Assembly (NCBI RefSeq): GCF_016804325.1 | Contig: NZ_CP043627.1 | Span: 2,121,001 to 2,185,000, forward strand | Length of the DNA stretch: 64,000 nucleotides | DNA from: Methylobacterium aquaticum | GTDB taxonomy: Bacteria > Pseudomonadota > Alphaproteobacteria > Rhizobiales > Beijerinckiaceae | Direction of reading: 5' to 3' | Part shown: positions 1 through 8,877 of the stretch, one piece after another | Layout: every line of letters starts with the position of its first letter | How positions within the stretch are numbered: the first letter of the stretch is position 1 | Notes under the pieces: generated by a model | What the model was told of the DNA's origin: nothing | What the model saw: only the letters and a program-made list of their open reading frames with translations | The model's database searches: none | Translations under genes and position numbers: made by a program

Positions 1-2
1 AG

Positions 3-527
3 CTGGTCGACGATTCCGAGCAGGTCCTCGACCCGCTCACCGCCTACCAGATCGTCTCGATCATGGAGGGCGTGGTCCAGCGCGGCACCGCCACCATCCT
101 CAAGGAGATCGGCAAGCCGCTCGCCGGCAAGACCGGCACCACCAACGACTCCAAGGACGCCTGGTTCGTCGGGTTCTCGCCCGACCTCGCGGTGGGCATC
201 TATATCGGCTACGACAAGCCCCGGTCCCTCGGCGACAGCGCCACCGGCGGCGGGCTTGCCGCCCCGATCGCCCGCGACTTCCTGAAGGCCGCCCTGAAGG
301 ACAAGCCGCCGACCCCGTTCCGGGTGCCTCCGGGCATCAAGCTGATCCGCATCAACGCGGCCAGCGGCACCCGCGCCGGCGGCTCGGAGGGCGGGCTGCT
401 CGAGGCCTTCAAGCCCGGCACCGCCCCGCCGGACAGCTACTCGGCCCCGGCCAGCGCCCAGCCGGCGGCGCCGGCGGCGGTCCCGGCCGATGCGGACCGG
501 GCGGCCCAGGCGGGCGGGTTGTACTGA
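3..527 (+). CDS. mrcA: Penicillin-binding protein 1A, C-terminal part (partial)
   Basis: This is the 3' end of a class A penicillin-binding protein, which polymerises and cross-links peptidoglycan in the periplasm. The reading frame is open from the first bases of the window, so the true start lies upstream. The KTGTT motif of the transpeptidase active site is at about 129-143, followed by the usual DAWFVGFSPDL stretch that closes the transpeptidase fold. The last 60 residues are a Pro/Ala-rich tail of low complexity. In alphaproteobacteria mrcA commonly precedes prfB, as it does here except for the toxin-antitoxin pair in between. The identification is firm; only the C-terminal third is visible. 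Confidence 0.93.
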   Translation: MVDDSEQVLDPLTAYQIVSIMEGVVQRGTATILKEIGKPLAGKTGTTNDSKDAWFVGFSPDLAVGIYIGYDKPRSLGDSATGGGLAAPIARDFLKAALKDKPPTPFRVPPGIKLIRINAASGTRAGGSEGGLLEAFKPGTAPPDSYSAPASAQPAAPAAVPADADRAAQAGGLY

Positions 528-635
528 CGGTGAGAGGAAGGGAGGGGCGCCGGCAGGTGCCTCGCCCTTCGCGCATGTGATCCATGACCGTCAAAGGTCC
601 GTATCGGACTGCCCCGTCCTGCATGGTCGAACGCG

Positions 636-929
636 ATGATTCGGATCAGGCAGACGAAAACCTATCGTCGCTGGGAACAGCAGCTCAAGGACCCGCGAGC
701 ACGAGCCGCCATCGCGGCTCGTCTGCTGCGGCTTGCGAACGGCCTCATCGGAGACGCGGCGCCCGTGGGTGGCGGCGTGAGCGAATTGCGCATCCACTAT
801 GGCCCTGGTTACCGCGTTTATTTTCAGCGGCGGGGCGATGACATCGTGATCCTGCTCTGCGCAGGTGACAAATCCAGCCAGAGTCGCGACATCAAGAAAG
901 CGCTGCAACTCGCTGCCGACGAGGCCTGA
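636..929 (+). CDS. HigB/RelE-type toxin of a type II toxin-antitoxin pair
   Basis: A 97-residue basic protein of the addiction-module killer family (RelE/HigB fold), whose members are ribosome-dependent or free mRNA endonucleases. Diagnostic stretches are the N-terminal TKTYRRWEQQLKD, the central GGGVSELRIHYGPGYRVYF and the C-terminal LLCAGDKSSQSRDI followed by a helix. Length and order match the family, in which the toxin gene comes first. It ends two bases before the antitoxin start, so the two are surely cotranscribed. No strong ribosome binding site precedes the ATG. Family assignment is by motif; the RNA target cannot be inferred. Confidence 0.88.
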   Translation: MIRIRQTKTYRRWEQQLKDPRARAAIAARLLRLANGLIGDAAPVGGGVSELRIHYGPGYRVYFQRRGDDIVILLCAGDKSSQSRDIKKALQLAADEA

Positions 930-931
930 CC

Positions 932-1213
932 ATGGCTGACGAGATCACCGACTACGATTTTGCCGCCTCGCTCCAAACCGACGAGGCCATCGCGGTCTTC
1001 CTTTCGGACGCCTTCGAGACGGGCGATGCGAACCATATCGCGACAGCTCTCGAGATCGCCGTTCGCGCCAAGGGCGAGGCACGGATCGCGTCCAAGGAGG
1101 GAATGCCAGAGGAGGGGTACGACCTGGATAACCCGACCCTCGCGACTTTGCTGGCCGTGATGAAGGCCCTCGGGGTCGGCTTCTCGCCCATGCCCGTGCG
1201 CCCCGCATCGTGA
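932..1213 (+). CDS. HigA-type antitoxin of the same pair
   Basis: A 93-residue partner of the preceding toxin, matching the probable addiction-module antidote family. The N-terminus (YDFAASLQTDEAIAVFLSDAF) is typical of these antidotes. The middle carries an Xre-like helix-turn-helix, and the end (NPTLATLLAVMKALGVGFS) matches the last helices of that domain. It should bind the toxin and repress the shared promoter upstream of the toxin gene. The pair sits between mrcA and prfB, which are normally direct neighbours, so it is probably a later insertion. Confidence 0.88.
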   Translation: MADEITDYDFAASLQTDEAIAVFLSDAFETGDANHIATALEIAVRAKGEARIASKEGMPEEGYDLDNPTLATLLAVMKALGVGFSPMPVRPAS

Positions 1214-1342
1214 TGGCCGGCCGGGAGCCGGCTTCGATCGCCACAGGGTGCTGATGCATCGGCGTTGCTGCAATCCGTTTACACCCGCGCCCCCCGGCGC
1301 TATCACCCTGCACCCCACCTCACGTGAGTGAACCCACACCAG

Positions 1343-2471
1343 ATGCGCGCCGAGATCGAGCAACTCTCGGATGCCGCCAAGCAGTCGATCGGACTGCTGA
1401 GGAGGCATCTTTGACTGGGATACCGTTGACAAGCGCCTCGCGGAGCTGAACGCCCGCTCGGAGGACCCCTCGCTCTGGAACGATCCGGAGGAGGCCCAGA
1501 AGGTCATGCGCGAGCGCACGCAGCTCGACGAGGCCGTCACGGCGATCCGGCGCCTGGAGCAGGGGCTGGAGGACGGCGCGACGCTGATCGAGCTCGGCGA
1601 GATGGAGGAGGATTCCGCCAGCATCCGCGAGGGCGAGGAGCAGATCCGCGCCGTGCAGGCGGAGGCCGCGCGCCGCCAGATCGAGACCCTGCTCTCGGGC
1701 GAGGCCGACGGCAACGACACCTATCTCGAAGTGCATGCCGGCGCCGGCGGCACCGAGAGCCAGGACTGGGCCAACATGCTCCAGCGCATGTATTCCCGCT
1801 GGGCCGAGCGCCGGAAGTACAAGGTCGACATCGTCGAGTGGTCGGACGGTGAAGAGGCCGGGATCAAGGGCGCCACGCTCCTGATCAAGGGCCACAACGC
1901 CTATGGCTGGCTGAAGACCGAATCGGGCGTCCACCGCCTGGTGCGGATCTCGCCCTACGATTCCAACGCCCGGCGGCACACCAGCTTCGCCAGCGTCTGG
2001 GTCTACCCGGTCATCGACGACCGGATCACGATCGAGATCAAGGAATCCGACTGCCGGATCGACACCTACCGCTCGTCGGGAGCGGGCGGCCAGCACGTCA
2101 ACACCACCGATTCGGCGGTGCGCATCACCCACAACCCGACAGGGATCGTGGTGGCGTGCCAGCAGGAGCGCTCGCAGCACAAGAACCGGGCCACCGCCTG
2201 GAACATGCTGCGCGCCCGCCTCTACGAACTCGAGCTGAAGAAGCGCGAGGAGAAGGCCAATGCCGAGGCGGCCTCGAAGACCGATATCGGCTGGGGCCAC
2301 CAGATCCGCTCCTACGTGCTCCAGCCGTATCAGCTGGTGAAGGACCTGCGCACCGGCGCCCAGTCGACCAGCCCCGACGACGTCCTCGACGGCGACATCG
2401 ACGACCTGATCGAGGCGTCGCTGGCCCACCGCGTCTATGGCGGGGCCGACGCGGTCGAGGATATCGACTGA
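1343..2471 (+). CDS. prfB: Peptide chain release factor 2, programmed +1 frameshift
   Basis: RF2 recognises UGA and UAA stop codons and triggers peptide release. The first 23 codons from ATG 1343 end in an in-frame TGA at 1412-1414. A +1 shift at the CTT codon (1409-1411) resumes reading with GAC at 1413 and continues to TGA at 2469-2471, giving about 375 residues. The GGQ hydrolysis motif is present ([15 protein letters not shown]). The codon-recognition tripeptide is SPY instead of the SPF of Escherichia coli, in the context [14 protein letters not shown]. The frameshift is the classic autoregulatory device: when RF2 is scarce the ribosome pauses at TGA and shifts. A terminator follows about 55 bases after the stop codon. 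Confidence 0.96.
1400..1415 (+). promoter_or_regulatory. prfB: prfB programmed frameshift signal
   Basis: An AGGAGG Shine-Dalgarno-like hexamer at 1400-1405 lies exactly three bases upstream of the slippery CTT codon and the TGA stop followed by C (CTTTGAC at 1409-1415). Spacing and order are those of the canonical bacterial prfB frameshift site. Confidence 0.95.
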
Positions 2472-2525
2472 GGTTTCAACGTCTCGACTGACGAATGGGG
2501 CGCGGTGCCTCCTCCGGAAAAGGGG

Positions 2526-2548
2526 AGGGGCCGCGCCCCTTCTTTTTG
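2526..2548 (+). terminator. Intrinsic terminator of prfB
   Basis: A perfect 6-bp stem (AGGGGC / GCCCCT) with a CGC loop is followed by TCTTTTTG. It lies 55 bases after the prfB stop codon. Confidence 0.8.
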
Positions 2549-2594
2549 ATCGGCGACGTCTGAGTTTCGCTCGACGGCAAGAGACACCCTCCGC

Positions 2595-2733
2595 GTCATT
2601 CCGGGGCCGCGAAAGCGGAGCCCGGAATCCAGACCCTCAGGTGCTTAAGACGAAGGTGGGACGATCTCCGCTTTCTCCTGAATCATCCGCGGTTCTGGAT
2701 CCCGGGTTCCGCTGACGCGGCCCCGGAATGACG
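2595..2733. repeat. Dispersed palindromic repeat, family B, copy 1
   Basis: An imperfect inverted repeat with outer arms CGTCATTCCGGGGCCGCG and CGCGGCCCCGGAATGACG and inner arms GGAGCCCGGAATCCAG and CTGGATCCCGGGTTCC. The same arms recur at 63036-63173, and a shortened form occurs at 47734-47772. It lies between convergent genes. Confidence 0.85.
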
Positions 2734-2775
2734 AGGAGGATATGAATACTGTCGAGAGGTCGACAGATGCTACAC

Positions 2776-5259
2776 TTACCGGCAGGGCGGTCCACCCGGA
2801 TGCCCGCAGCCATGCCCCGGCGGCGGCGCATGGGGCGCCGGGCGCGGACCGGCCTGCGGCGGGTGCATCTGCGGCGGGGCCATCGGCTGGGGCCGCGGCG
2901 CCATCATCTGCGGCTGGCGCAGGGCCTGGGCCTGCTGGCGCCGCATCGCGTCCTGCATCTGCTGCTGCTGGTTCTGCATCATCCGCTGCGCCTCGAAGCG
3001 CTGGCGCGCCTGGGCCTGACCCTGGGCCTGCTGTGCCTGGAGAGCCTGCTGCCGCTGCATCGCCTGCTGGCGCACGGCCTGCTCCATCCGGAGCCGCTGC
3101 AACCCGTCTTCCGGCCGCGGCGCGCGGGTCGGGGCGGCCATGCGAGGCGGCGGTGCGAGCGGGCGCAAGGCCGGGCGCGCGGCCTGGACGGGGGCCGGCC
3201 GCATCGGCAGCACGGCGCGCATCGGCGTGACCGGGGGCCGCACGCCCTGGGGCTGCATGCCCGTCGGCGGCGGCGCGGCGGCCGGTCCTTGCGGCGGACG
3301 GGCGGCGAGGGCCGGCTGTCCCGGACGGCCTGCGGCCGGAGACCTGGGTTGCGCGGCGGCTGGCGCGGCCTGGGCGGGGATCGGCCCTTCCCCCGGACGT
3401 GGACCGGCTTTGTCCGAGATGCCTTGGCCCGAGACGCCTTGGCCCGAGATGCCTTGGCCCGAGACGCCTTGGCCCGGAATCTGGCCGAGCCCGACGGGGC
3501 GACCCGGCGCCGGGCCGGCGGGCGCGCCAGGCCGGCCGGCAATGGCCGGCAACGGCGTGCCGCCCGCGCCGGGCAGCGCCTGGGCGGGGTTCGGGCGCGG
3601 CCCGGACGGGATCTGACCCGGCAGTCCCGGCCGCAGGGCGGTCGCGCCGGGAGGCGGTCCACCGATCGGGCCAGTGGCACGCGGGATCTGGCCCGGTGCG
3701 CCGAGCGGGTCCGGCCGCAACGCCGCCTTCCGGGCGATGGCCGGCGGCAGGGCGACCCGGGACGCGGCGGCCCCGAGCGCCGCCCCCGCGACCGCACCGG
3801 CCACCGGCGCGAGGCGGGACGCTCCCGGCGGCACCGGCTCGGCGCCGTGCTCGTTCACCACCGTGACGTTCGTGACGTGGAGGTTCTGGAACAGCACCGG
3901 GTTCGGCGGCGGCACTACGGCGGGGGGAGCCACCACGTAGGTCGGCACCGGGACGTAAGCGGGCACCGGCAGGATGTAGGCCTCGACCGGCGGCGGGGGT
4001 GGGGCCAGCTCCACCAGCACGGTCGGCCGCGGCGGCAGGAAGGCGACGGGCGGCGGCGGCAGGGCGTAGACCGGATCGTCGAGGACGAGCGCCGGCCGCT
4101 CGACATAGATCACCTCGTCGGGCGGGGGCGGGGCCAGGTCGTAGGCGAGCACGCGGTAATCCGGCGGCGGCGCGACGGCGGCGGCCAAAGCCGAGAGGCG
4201 CCGGCGGGCGTCCCAGGCATGCGGCCCGCGCGGATAGCGGCCGAGATAGGACCAGTACGCCTCCGGCGTGTCGGCGAGCGCGCTGCGCCGCCAGGTCAGG
4301 GCCTCGCGCCGGGCCGCGATGATCGCCCGCACGCGCTTGGCCAACGGGTCGCGCGGATAGGCGCCGACGAACTCCTCGTATCCCGCCAGGGTGTCGCGGC
4401 CGAGGCAGGCGGCATAGGCCTCCCGCGCGCCGATCTCGCCCAGCGGCTTTACCGGCGCCTCGAATCCGGCGAGGGACGGCGCTCCGGCCGCACGATCCAG
4501 GAACACGAACGGCGCCTCGATGCGCGAGGCGCTCCACGGCACCTCGGCGCCGCGCGTCGCCTCCGCCACCCGCAGGCGCACCCGCTCGAACAGGGCGGCC
4601 GGGGCGAGGCCGCCCTCGCGGATCATCTCGACGAGGGCCAGCGCGTAGGCGCCGTAGGGGCCGGTCTCGGCCGGGCCGACGGTGCCGGGCGCGGCATTGG
4701 TGGCGATCAGGCTGCCGGGCTCGGCCTCGACGAGGGGCAGGCCGCCGGCCAGCGGATCGCCCTTGAGCCGGAACGGCGCGGTCCGGGCGGCGTCGAGCAC
4801 CATGAAGCGGGCCTTGAGCGGCAGGGCGGCGAGGCGCTTGACGTAGTCCGACACCCGCAAGGCCTGGAGCGGCACGTCGGAGGCGGTCTCGATCCGGGCG
4901 TCGACCGGGACGAAATAGGCCTCGTTCTCGAGCTGCAGCCCGTAGCCGGAGAGGTACACGAAGGCGACCGCGTCGGGCCCCGCCGCCGCGGCCTTGTCGG
5001 TGAAGTCGCGCAAGGTCCGCCGCAGCGATTCCTCGTCGAGGTCGCGGGCGCCGACCACGTCGAACCCCGCCGCCTGCAGGGTCTGGGCGACGAGGCCGGC
5101 ATCGTTGGCGGCCGTCGGGATCGCGCCGTCGGCGTAGGCGCCGTTGCCGACGACGAGGGCGATCCGCCGCTCGGCCGGGGCCGCCGCCGAGGGGAGGGCG
5201 GTGGCGACGAAACTCGCCAGGACCGCGAGGGCGAGAAGCAGGTGTCGGAGCGGCGGCAT
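2776..5259 (-). CDS. Secreted caspase-like (C14) protein with a degenerate catalytic dyad
   Basis: An 827-residue protein starting with a signal peptide (MPPLRHLLLALAVLASFVA). ATG 5259 is preceded by GGGAGGG at good spacing; an in-frame start at 5310 is less likely. Signal peptide and caspase p20-like fold span about residues 1-240 (RRIALVVGNGAY at the start of the fold). The catalytic His position reads SGYG (Tyr instead of His) and the catalytic Cys position reads DAAR (Ala instead of Cys), so proteolysis is unlikely. Residues 290-380 are helical, and the remaining half is Pro/Ala/Gly-rich with a Gln-rich stretch near the end. About 3416-3476 encodes four tandem GQG(V/I)S units. Alphaproteobacteria are known to carry non-catalytic caspase homologues; the role is unknown. 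Confidence 0.85.
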   Translation of the reverse strand: MPPLRHLLLALAVLASFVATALPSAAAPAERRIALVVGNGAYADGAIPTAANDAGLVAQTLQAAGFDVVGARDLDEESLRRTLRDFTDKAAAAGPDAVAFVYLSGYGLQLENEAYFVPVDARIETASDVPLQALRVSDYVKRLAALPLKARFMVLDAARTAPFRLKGDPLAGGLPLVEAEPGSLIATNAAPGTVGPAETGPYGAYALALVEMIREGGLAPAALFERVRLRVAEATRGAEVPWSASRIEAPFVFLDRAAGAPSLAGFEAPVKPLGEIGAREAYAACLGRDTLAGYEEFVGAYPRDPLAKRVRAIIAARREALTWRRSALADTPEAYWSYLGRYPRGPHAWDARRRLSALAAAVAPPPDYRVLAYDLAPPPPDEVIYVERPALVLDDPVYALPPPPVAFLPPRPTVLVELAPPPPPVEAYILPVPAYVPVPTYVVAPPAVVPPPNPVLFQNLHVTNVTVVNEHGAEPVPPGASRLAPVAGAVAGAALGAAASRVALPPAIARKAALRPDPLGAPGQIPRATGPIGGPPPGATALRPGLPGQIPSGPRPNPAQALPGAGGTPLPAIAGRPGAPAGPAPGRPVGLGQIPGQGVSGQGISGQGVSGQGISDKAGPRPGEGPIPAQAAPAAAQPRSPAAGRPGQPALAARPPQGPAAAPPPTGMQPQGVRPPVTPMRAVLPMRPAPVQAARPALRPLAPPPRMAAPTRAPRPEDGLQRLRMEQAVRQQAMQRQQALQAQQAQGQAQARQRFEAQRMMQNQQQQMQDAMRRQQAQALRQPQMMAPRPQPMAPPQMHPPQAGPRPAPHAPPPGHGCGHPGGPPCR

Positions 5260-5444
5260 GGCGTTGCCCTCCCGGGACGGTGGCGGCCGGGATGCCGGTT
5301 TCGCGCGCATCCCTGGGCTTGACGGGGCATCGCCGCTTTTTCAGGCAGCACGATGACCGGCCTCATCACGAACCGTCGCGCTTGAACCGGCACTGAACGA
5401 TGCGGCATCAGGCTTGCTGGGATCTGCCGAAGGGGAAGATGCGA

Positions 5445-6695
5445 ATGCCGGACCGCCTGATCCACGCTGCTGTCAGCATCGCGTTCCTGCTCGCGGTCGC
5501 CGCGCTGTTCTCGACCGACCGCCGGGCGATCCGGCCGCGGGTGGTGCTGTCGGCGCTCGCCGTCCAGATCGGGATCGGCGCCGTGGTGCTGTTCTGGCCC
5601 TCCGGGCGCGGGGCCTTGGGCGCCGTCGCCGACGCGGTCCAGGCGGTGCTGTCCTACGGCGACAAGGGCGTGGCCTTCCTGTTCGGCGGCCTCGTCGAGC
5701 CGAAGATGTTCGAGTTGTTCGGCGGCGGCGGCTTCGTGCTGGCGTTGCGCGTCCTGCCGCAGATCATCTACGTCTCGGCGCTGATCGCGGTCCTGTATCA
5801 TTTCGGGGTGATGCAGGCGCTCGCCCGGGCTCTCGGGGCGGCGTTGCAGCGGGTACTCGGCACCTCGCCGATCGAGACCTTCTCGGCGGTCATCACCATC
5901 TTCATCGGCCAGAGCGAGATCGCGGTGGCCTTGCGCCCGTTCCTGGCGCTCCTCACCGAGGCCGAACTCTTTGCCGTGATGACGAGCGGGGCCGCCTCCA
6001 CGGCCGGCTCGATCCTCGCGGGCTATGCCGCGCTCGGCGTGCCGATGCCGTATCTGCTGGCCGCCTCGTTCATGGCGATCCCCGGCGGGCTCCTCTACGC
6101 CAAGATCCTGATGCCCTCGACCGAGCCGAGCCGGGTCACGACCATGCGGGTCACCTTCGGCGAGACCCGGGCCGTCAACGTGATCGAGGCCGCCGCCGAC
6201 GGCGCCCAGAAGGGCCTCGCGGTCGCGGTGGCGGTCGGCGCGATGCTGATCGCCTTCGTCGGCCTGATCGCGCTGCTCAACGGCCTCGTGGCCTACGGGG
6301 GTGGTCTCGTCGGGATGCCGGGCGCCTCGATCGAGGGGCTGCTCGGGGCGGCGCTCGCGCCCCTCGCCTGGCTCCTCGGCGTGCCGTGGGACCAGGCGAC
6401 CCTGGTCGGCGGCGCCATCGGCCAGAAGCTCGCCTTCAACGAGTTCCTGGCCTACGCCAACCTCTCGCCGGTCCTGAAGAGCGGCGAACTCGGGGAACAC
6501 ACGACGGCGATCCTGTGCTTTGCGCTCTGCGGCTTCGCCAACCTGTCGTCGATCGCGATCCAGCTCGCGAGCTTCGGCAGCCTGGTGCCCGAGCGCCGGG
6601 CGGAGGTCGCCTCCTACGGCCTCCGGGCGATCCTCGCCGGCACCCTGTCGAACCTGACCAGCGCGGCGATTGCCGGAGTGTTCATCGGGGCGTGA
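5445..6695 (+). CDS. Concentrative nucleoside transporter (CNT/NupC family)
   Basis: An inner-membrane cation-coupled nucleoside importer of about 416 residues. The family signature GQSEIAVALRPFL is followed by MTSGAASTAGSILAGY, which forms the substrate and ion site region in CNT proteins. The N-terminal part has three predicted membrane segments, a gate-like amphipathic stretch (GVMQALARALGAALQRVLG), then further segments to the C-terminal FIGA. ATG 5445 is chosen because AAGGGGA lies 9 bases upstream; in-frame ATGs at 5439 and 5400 also exist. It stands alone between the divergent pseudo-caspase gene and a repeat. The exact nucleoside preference is not visible. Confidence 0.92.
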   Translation: MPDRLIHAAVSIAFLLAVAALFSTDRRAIRPRVVLSALAVQIGIGAVVLFWPSGRGALGAVADAVQAVLSYGDKGVAFLFGGLVEPKMFELFGGGGFVLALRVLPQIIYVSALIAVLYHFGVMQALARALGAALQRVLGTSPIETFSAVITIFIGQSEIAVALRPFLALLTEAELFAVMTSGAASTAGSILAGYAALGVPMPYLLAASFMAIPGGLLYAKILMPSTEPSRVTTMRVTFGETRAVNVIEAAADGAQKGLAVAVAVGAMLIAFVGLIALLNGLVAYGGGLVGMPGASIEGLLGAALAPLAWLLGVPWDQATLVGGAIGQKLAFNEFLAYANLSPVLKSGELGEHTTAILCFALCGFANLSSIAIQLASFGSLVPERRAEVASYGLRAILAGTLSNLTSAAIAGVFIGA

Positions 6696-6736
6696 GGGCT
6701 TCCTTGCTCCAAAACCCATCCTATCCCACCCGCTGA

Positions 6737-6853
6737 CCTCATCCTGAGGTGCCGCGTAGCGGCCTCGAAGGAGGGCTCCAGGGACCGCAGTGGTATCTGG
6801 AGCCCTCCTTCGAGGTCAGCCCATCTTCGAAGGGCTGACACCTCAGGATGAGG
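6737..6853. repeat. Dispersed palindromic repeat, family A, copy 1
   Basis: A 117-bp near-palindrome with outer arms CCTCATCCTGAGG and CCTCAGGATGAGG and inner arms CCTCGAAGGAGGGCTCCA and TGGAGCCCTCCTTCGAGG. Three more copies occur at 16961, 37567 and 48807. It separates two convergent genes and may serve as a bidirectional terminator. Confidence 0.9.
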
Positions 6854-6886
6854 TCGCGGATTGGAAGATCGGAGGCACTGCAAGAT

Positions 6887-8065
6887 TCAGGACAAGCTCC
6901 TGTACACCGCCGTCTCGAACTCCAAGAAGTTCTCCACGGCAGCCGGATCGGCGAACGGAAACAGCTGCGTGCCCCAGAACCCGCCGACCCCCACATTCCG
7001 ATCGATCCAGAAATAGAGGTTGGCGAGCCCCGCCCAGGCCAGCGAGCCGGCCGAGCGCCCGGTCGGCGCCGGCTCGTCGTTGATCATGAAGCTCAAGCCC
7101 CAGGATTTCGGCATGCCGGGGAAGAACTCGGCATCGTGCGAGAGGTGGCGCTTCACCCCCGGCAGGGCGCGGATCTTGAGCGAGGGCCCGAGGCCGTTGG
7201 TGGCCGCCATCGCAACCGTTTCCGGCCGCAGCACCGGCCCGTTCGGCGAGGCGCCGTCGTTGAGCCACATCCGGATGAAGCGCAGGTAGTCCTCGGCGGT
7301 CGAGTAGAGCCCGTGGCCGCCCATCTCGACCTCCGGCTCCTGCGGCAGCTCGAAGCCGGCGAGGACCTTGAGCGAGCCGTCCTCGTTCCGCTGATGCATC
7401 CGGGCGAGGCGGGCGCGCATGTCCGGCGTCAGCGCGAAGCCGGTCGAGTCCATGCCGAGCGGTGCAAAGACGCGCTCCCGCATCACCGCTCCGAGGCGCT
7501 GTCCCGTCACCGCCTCGACCACCTGGCCGGCCCAGTCGATGTTGCTGCCGTACTCCCAGGACTCGCCGGGATCGAACAGCAGCGGCGTCATCAGCGAGGC
7601 GCGGGTGCCGCTGGTCACGCTCGGCCGCTTGGTCTCGCGCAGGAGGCGGGCATACGATTCGTTGAAGATGTCGTAGCCGAAGCCGGCTGTGTGCAGCAGC
7701 AGCATCCGGGTGGTGACCGGACGGGCCGGCGGGCGCAGGCGCGGGGCGCCGTCGTCGCCGAAGCCCTCGAGCACCTGGATCTCGCCGAGTGCCGGCACGT
7801 AGGCGGAGGCCGGCGCGTCGAGATCGAGCCGGCCCTCCTCCGCCAGCTGCAGGACCGCCGTTCCGGTGACCGCCTTGGTGGTGGAGAAGATCGCCAGCAC
7901 CGTGTCGGAGGTCATCGGCGCGGTCTCGCTCCGCTGGCCGGCGGCGCCGGCATAGAGCGTGCGCTCCCGGTCGGTCGCCATCGCCACGAGACCGGGCAGG
8001 CCCGGATTCCGCGCGACGCCACGCTGGAGGATCGCGTCGGCCGCGCTCTTGAGATCGTCGCCCAT
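6887..8065 (-). CDS. Serine hydrolase of the beta-lactamase/class C (EstB-like) family
   Basis: A 392-residue protein of the Beta-lactamase family (PF00144), which covers esterases, D-aminopeptidases and class C enzymes. The nucleophile motif SxxK is STTK at residues 61-64. The YxN motif is YGSN in the stretch [14 protein letters not shown], and the third motif (WAG in [13 protein letters not shown]) replaces KTG, as in EstB-type esterases. There is no signal peptide, so it is probably cytoplasmic. It is more likely an esterase or lactonase than a drug-resistance enzyme. It is a single gene downstream of an intergenic repeat. Confidence 0.88.
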   Translation of the reverse strand: MGDDLKSAADAILQRGVARNPGLPGLVAMATDRERTLYAGAAGQRSETAPMTSDTVLAIFSTTKAVTGTAVLQLAEEGRLDLDAPASAYVPALGEIQVLEGFGDDGAPRLRPPARPVTTRMLLLHTAGFGYDIFNESYARLLRETKRPSVTSGTRASLMTPLLFDPGESWEYGSNIDWAGQVVEAVTGQRLGAVMRERVFAPLGMDSTGFALTPDMRARLARMHQRNEDGSLKVLAGFELPQEPEVEMGGHGLYSTAEDYLRFIRMWLNDGASPNGPVLRPETVAMAATNGLGPSLKIRALPGVKRHLSHDAEFFPGMPKSWGLSFMINDEPAPTGRSAGSLAWAGLANLYFWIDRNVGVGGFWGTQLFPFADPAAVENFLEFETAVYRSLS

Positions 8066-8147
8066 GGTGTCCCTCCCGATCGTTGTCGGAGAGCAGCCTA
8101 GCGCGGCGGGTGGGACGGTGTCAGGCCCGTACGGGAGGGTCGCGGCG

Positions 8148-8651
8148 CTACTGCGCCGCGAAGAACCTCGGATCGAGCGCCGAGAGCGCGATGAGCGGCG
8201 CCGGCATCACCACGCCGGCACGCCGGATCGCCTGCGCGGCCGCCCGGCAGGCCTGGACGTCGTTGGAGGCAGCCGCCGCATCGACCTGGGCGATCTGCTC
8301 GGGGCTCGGCTTCTTCTGCGCCGGTGCCCCGGCCGGGGCGGGAGCGGCCTGGGACGGGGCCTGGGCCTGTCCCTGTGGGCCCGAGGCGCCGGGACCGGTC
8401 TGCGCCACCGGGCCGCTCAGGCCCGATTTCTGCTGCACTTCGCCGGCGCCGCCGCTCGGCTGCTGCGCGACGCCGCGGTCGGGCGCCTGTACGGCGGGCG
8501 TCGCGGGCTGGAGCGCGGCCGGAGCCGGGTCCGGCGCCTTCGGATGCACGAAGGCGACGAGCTCCTGGCACAGGTTGGCCGGCGGGCCGGCGGCATGCGC
8601 CGCGCTCGCCGAGGCGGCGAGGGCCGCGAGGATGACGATCGTCCGCATCAC
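8148..8651 (-). CDS. Secreted Pro/Ala/Gln-rich protein at the end of the formate dehydrogenase operon
   Basis: A 167-residue protein with a clear signal peptide ([20 protein letters not shown]), a low-complexity Pro/Ala/Gln/Gly linker, and a short conserved-looking C-terminal helix region ([20 protein letters not shown] through [20 protein letters not shown]). Its ATG overlaps the stop codon of the upstream gene by ATGA, so it belongs to the formate dehydrogenase operon. Two cysteines could form a disulfide in the periplasm. No function is recognised; a role as a periplasmic accessory of formate dehydrogenase is inferred only from the operon. Confidence 0.7.
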   Translation of the reverse strand: MMRTIVILAALAASASAAHAAGPPANLCQELVAFVHPKAPDPAPAALQPATPAVQAPDRGVAQQPSGGAGEVQQKSGLSGPVAQTGPGASGPQGQAQAPSQAAPAPAGAPAQKKPSPEQIAQVDAAAASNDVQACRAAAQAIRRAGVVMPAPLIALSALDPRFFAAQ

Positions 8652-8860
8652 GAGCCCGCCTTCATCGCGTGGCCGGCCGCCGCCGGTTCCTTGATGTCGC
8701 CGGTCCAGCGCGGGCCGACGAGGTTGGTGCCCGGATCCGAGACCCGCGCGCCGGACGTGGCGAAGGCCTGGTAGGCGAAACGCTGGTTCTCGCCGAGCAG
8801 GAAGCTCGCCGCGGTGGCCAGCACCAGGGCGGCGACCACCGCGACCAGGAAGGCTTTCAT
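8648..8860 (-). CDS. Small single-span membrane protein in the formate dehydrogenase operon
   Basis: A 70-residue protein. Residues 3-22 (AFLVAVVAALVLATAASFLL) form an N-terminal membrane anchor or uncleaved signal, followed by a 48-residue periplasmic tail (FAYQAFATSGARVSDPGTNL and onward). It starts 17 bases after the gamma-subunit stop codon and overlaps the next gene by 4 bases, so it is translated from the same operon. The ATG is preceded by GGAGAG. Unknown family; possibly a small subunit or assembly factor of the membrane-bound formate dehydrogenase complex, by context only. Confidence 0.75.
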   Translation of the reverse strand: MKAFLVAVVAALVLATAASFLLGENQRFAYQAFATSGARVSDPGTNLVGPRWTGDIKEPAAAGHAMKAGS

Positions 8861-8877
8861 CGCTGCTCTCTCCGCCC

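Noticed and set aside
1343..1415. prfB as a frameshifted pseudogene
   Set aside because: The in-frame TGA is within a perfect programmed frameshift site, so it is functional, unlike the four single-base deletions elsewhere.
3416..3476. Short direct repeats that could be taken for a CRISPR array
   Set aside because: The period is 15 bases without spacers and lies in a coding region, where it encodes GQGVS/GQGIS units of the pseudo-caspase tail.
4707..6719. A 670-codon minus-strand frame spanning the nucleoside transporter and the pseudo-caspase N-terminus
   Set aside because: It crosses two genes of opposite strand, both with clear family signatures, and has an improbable Arg/Gly/Asp-rich composition.
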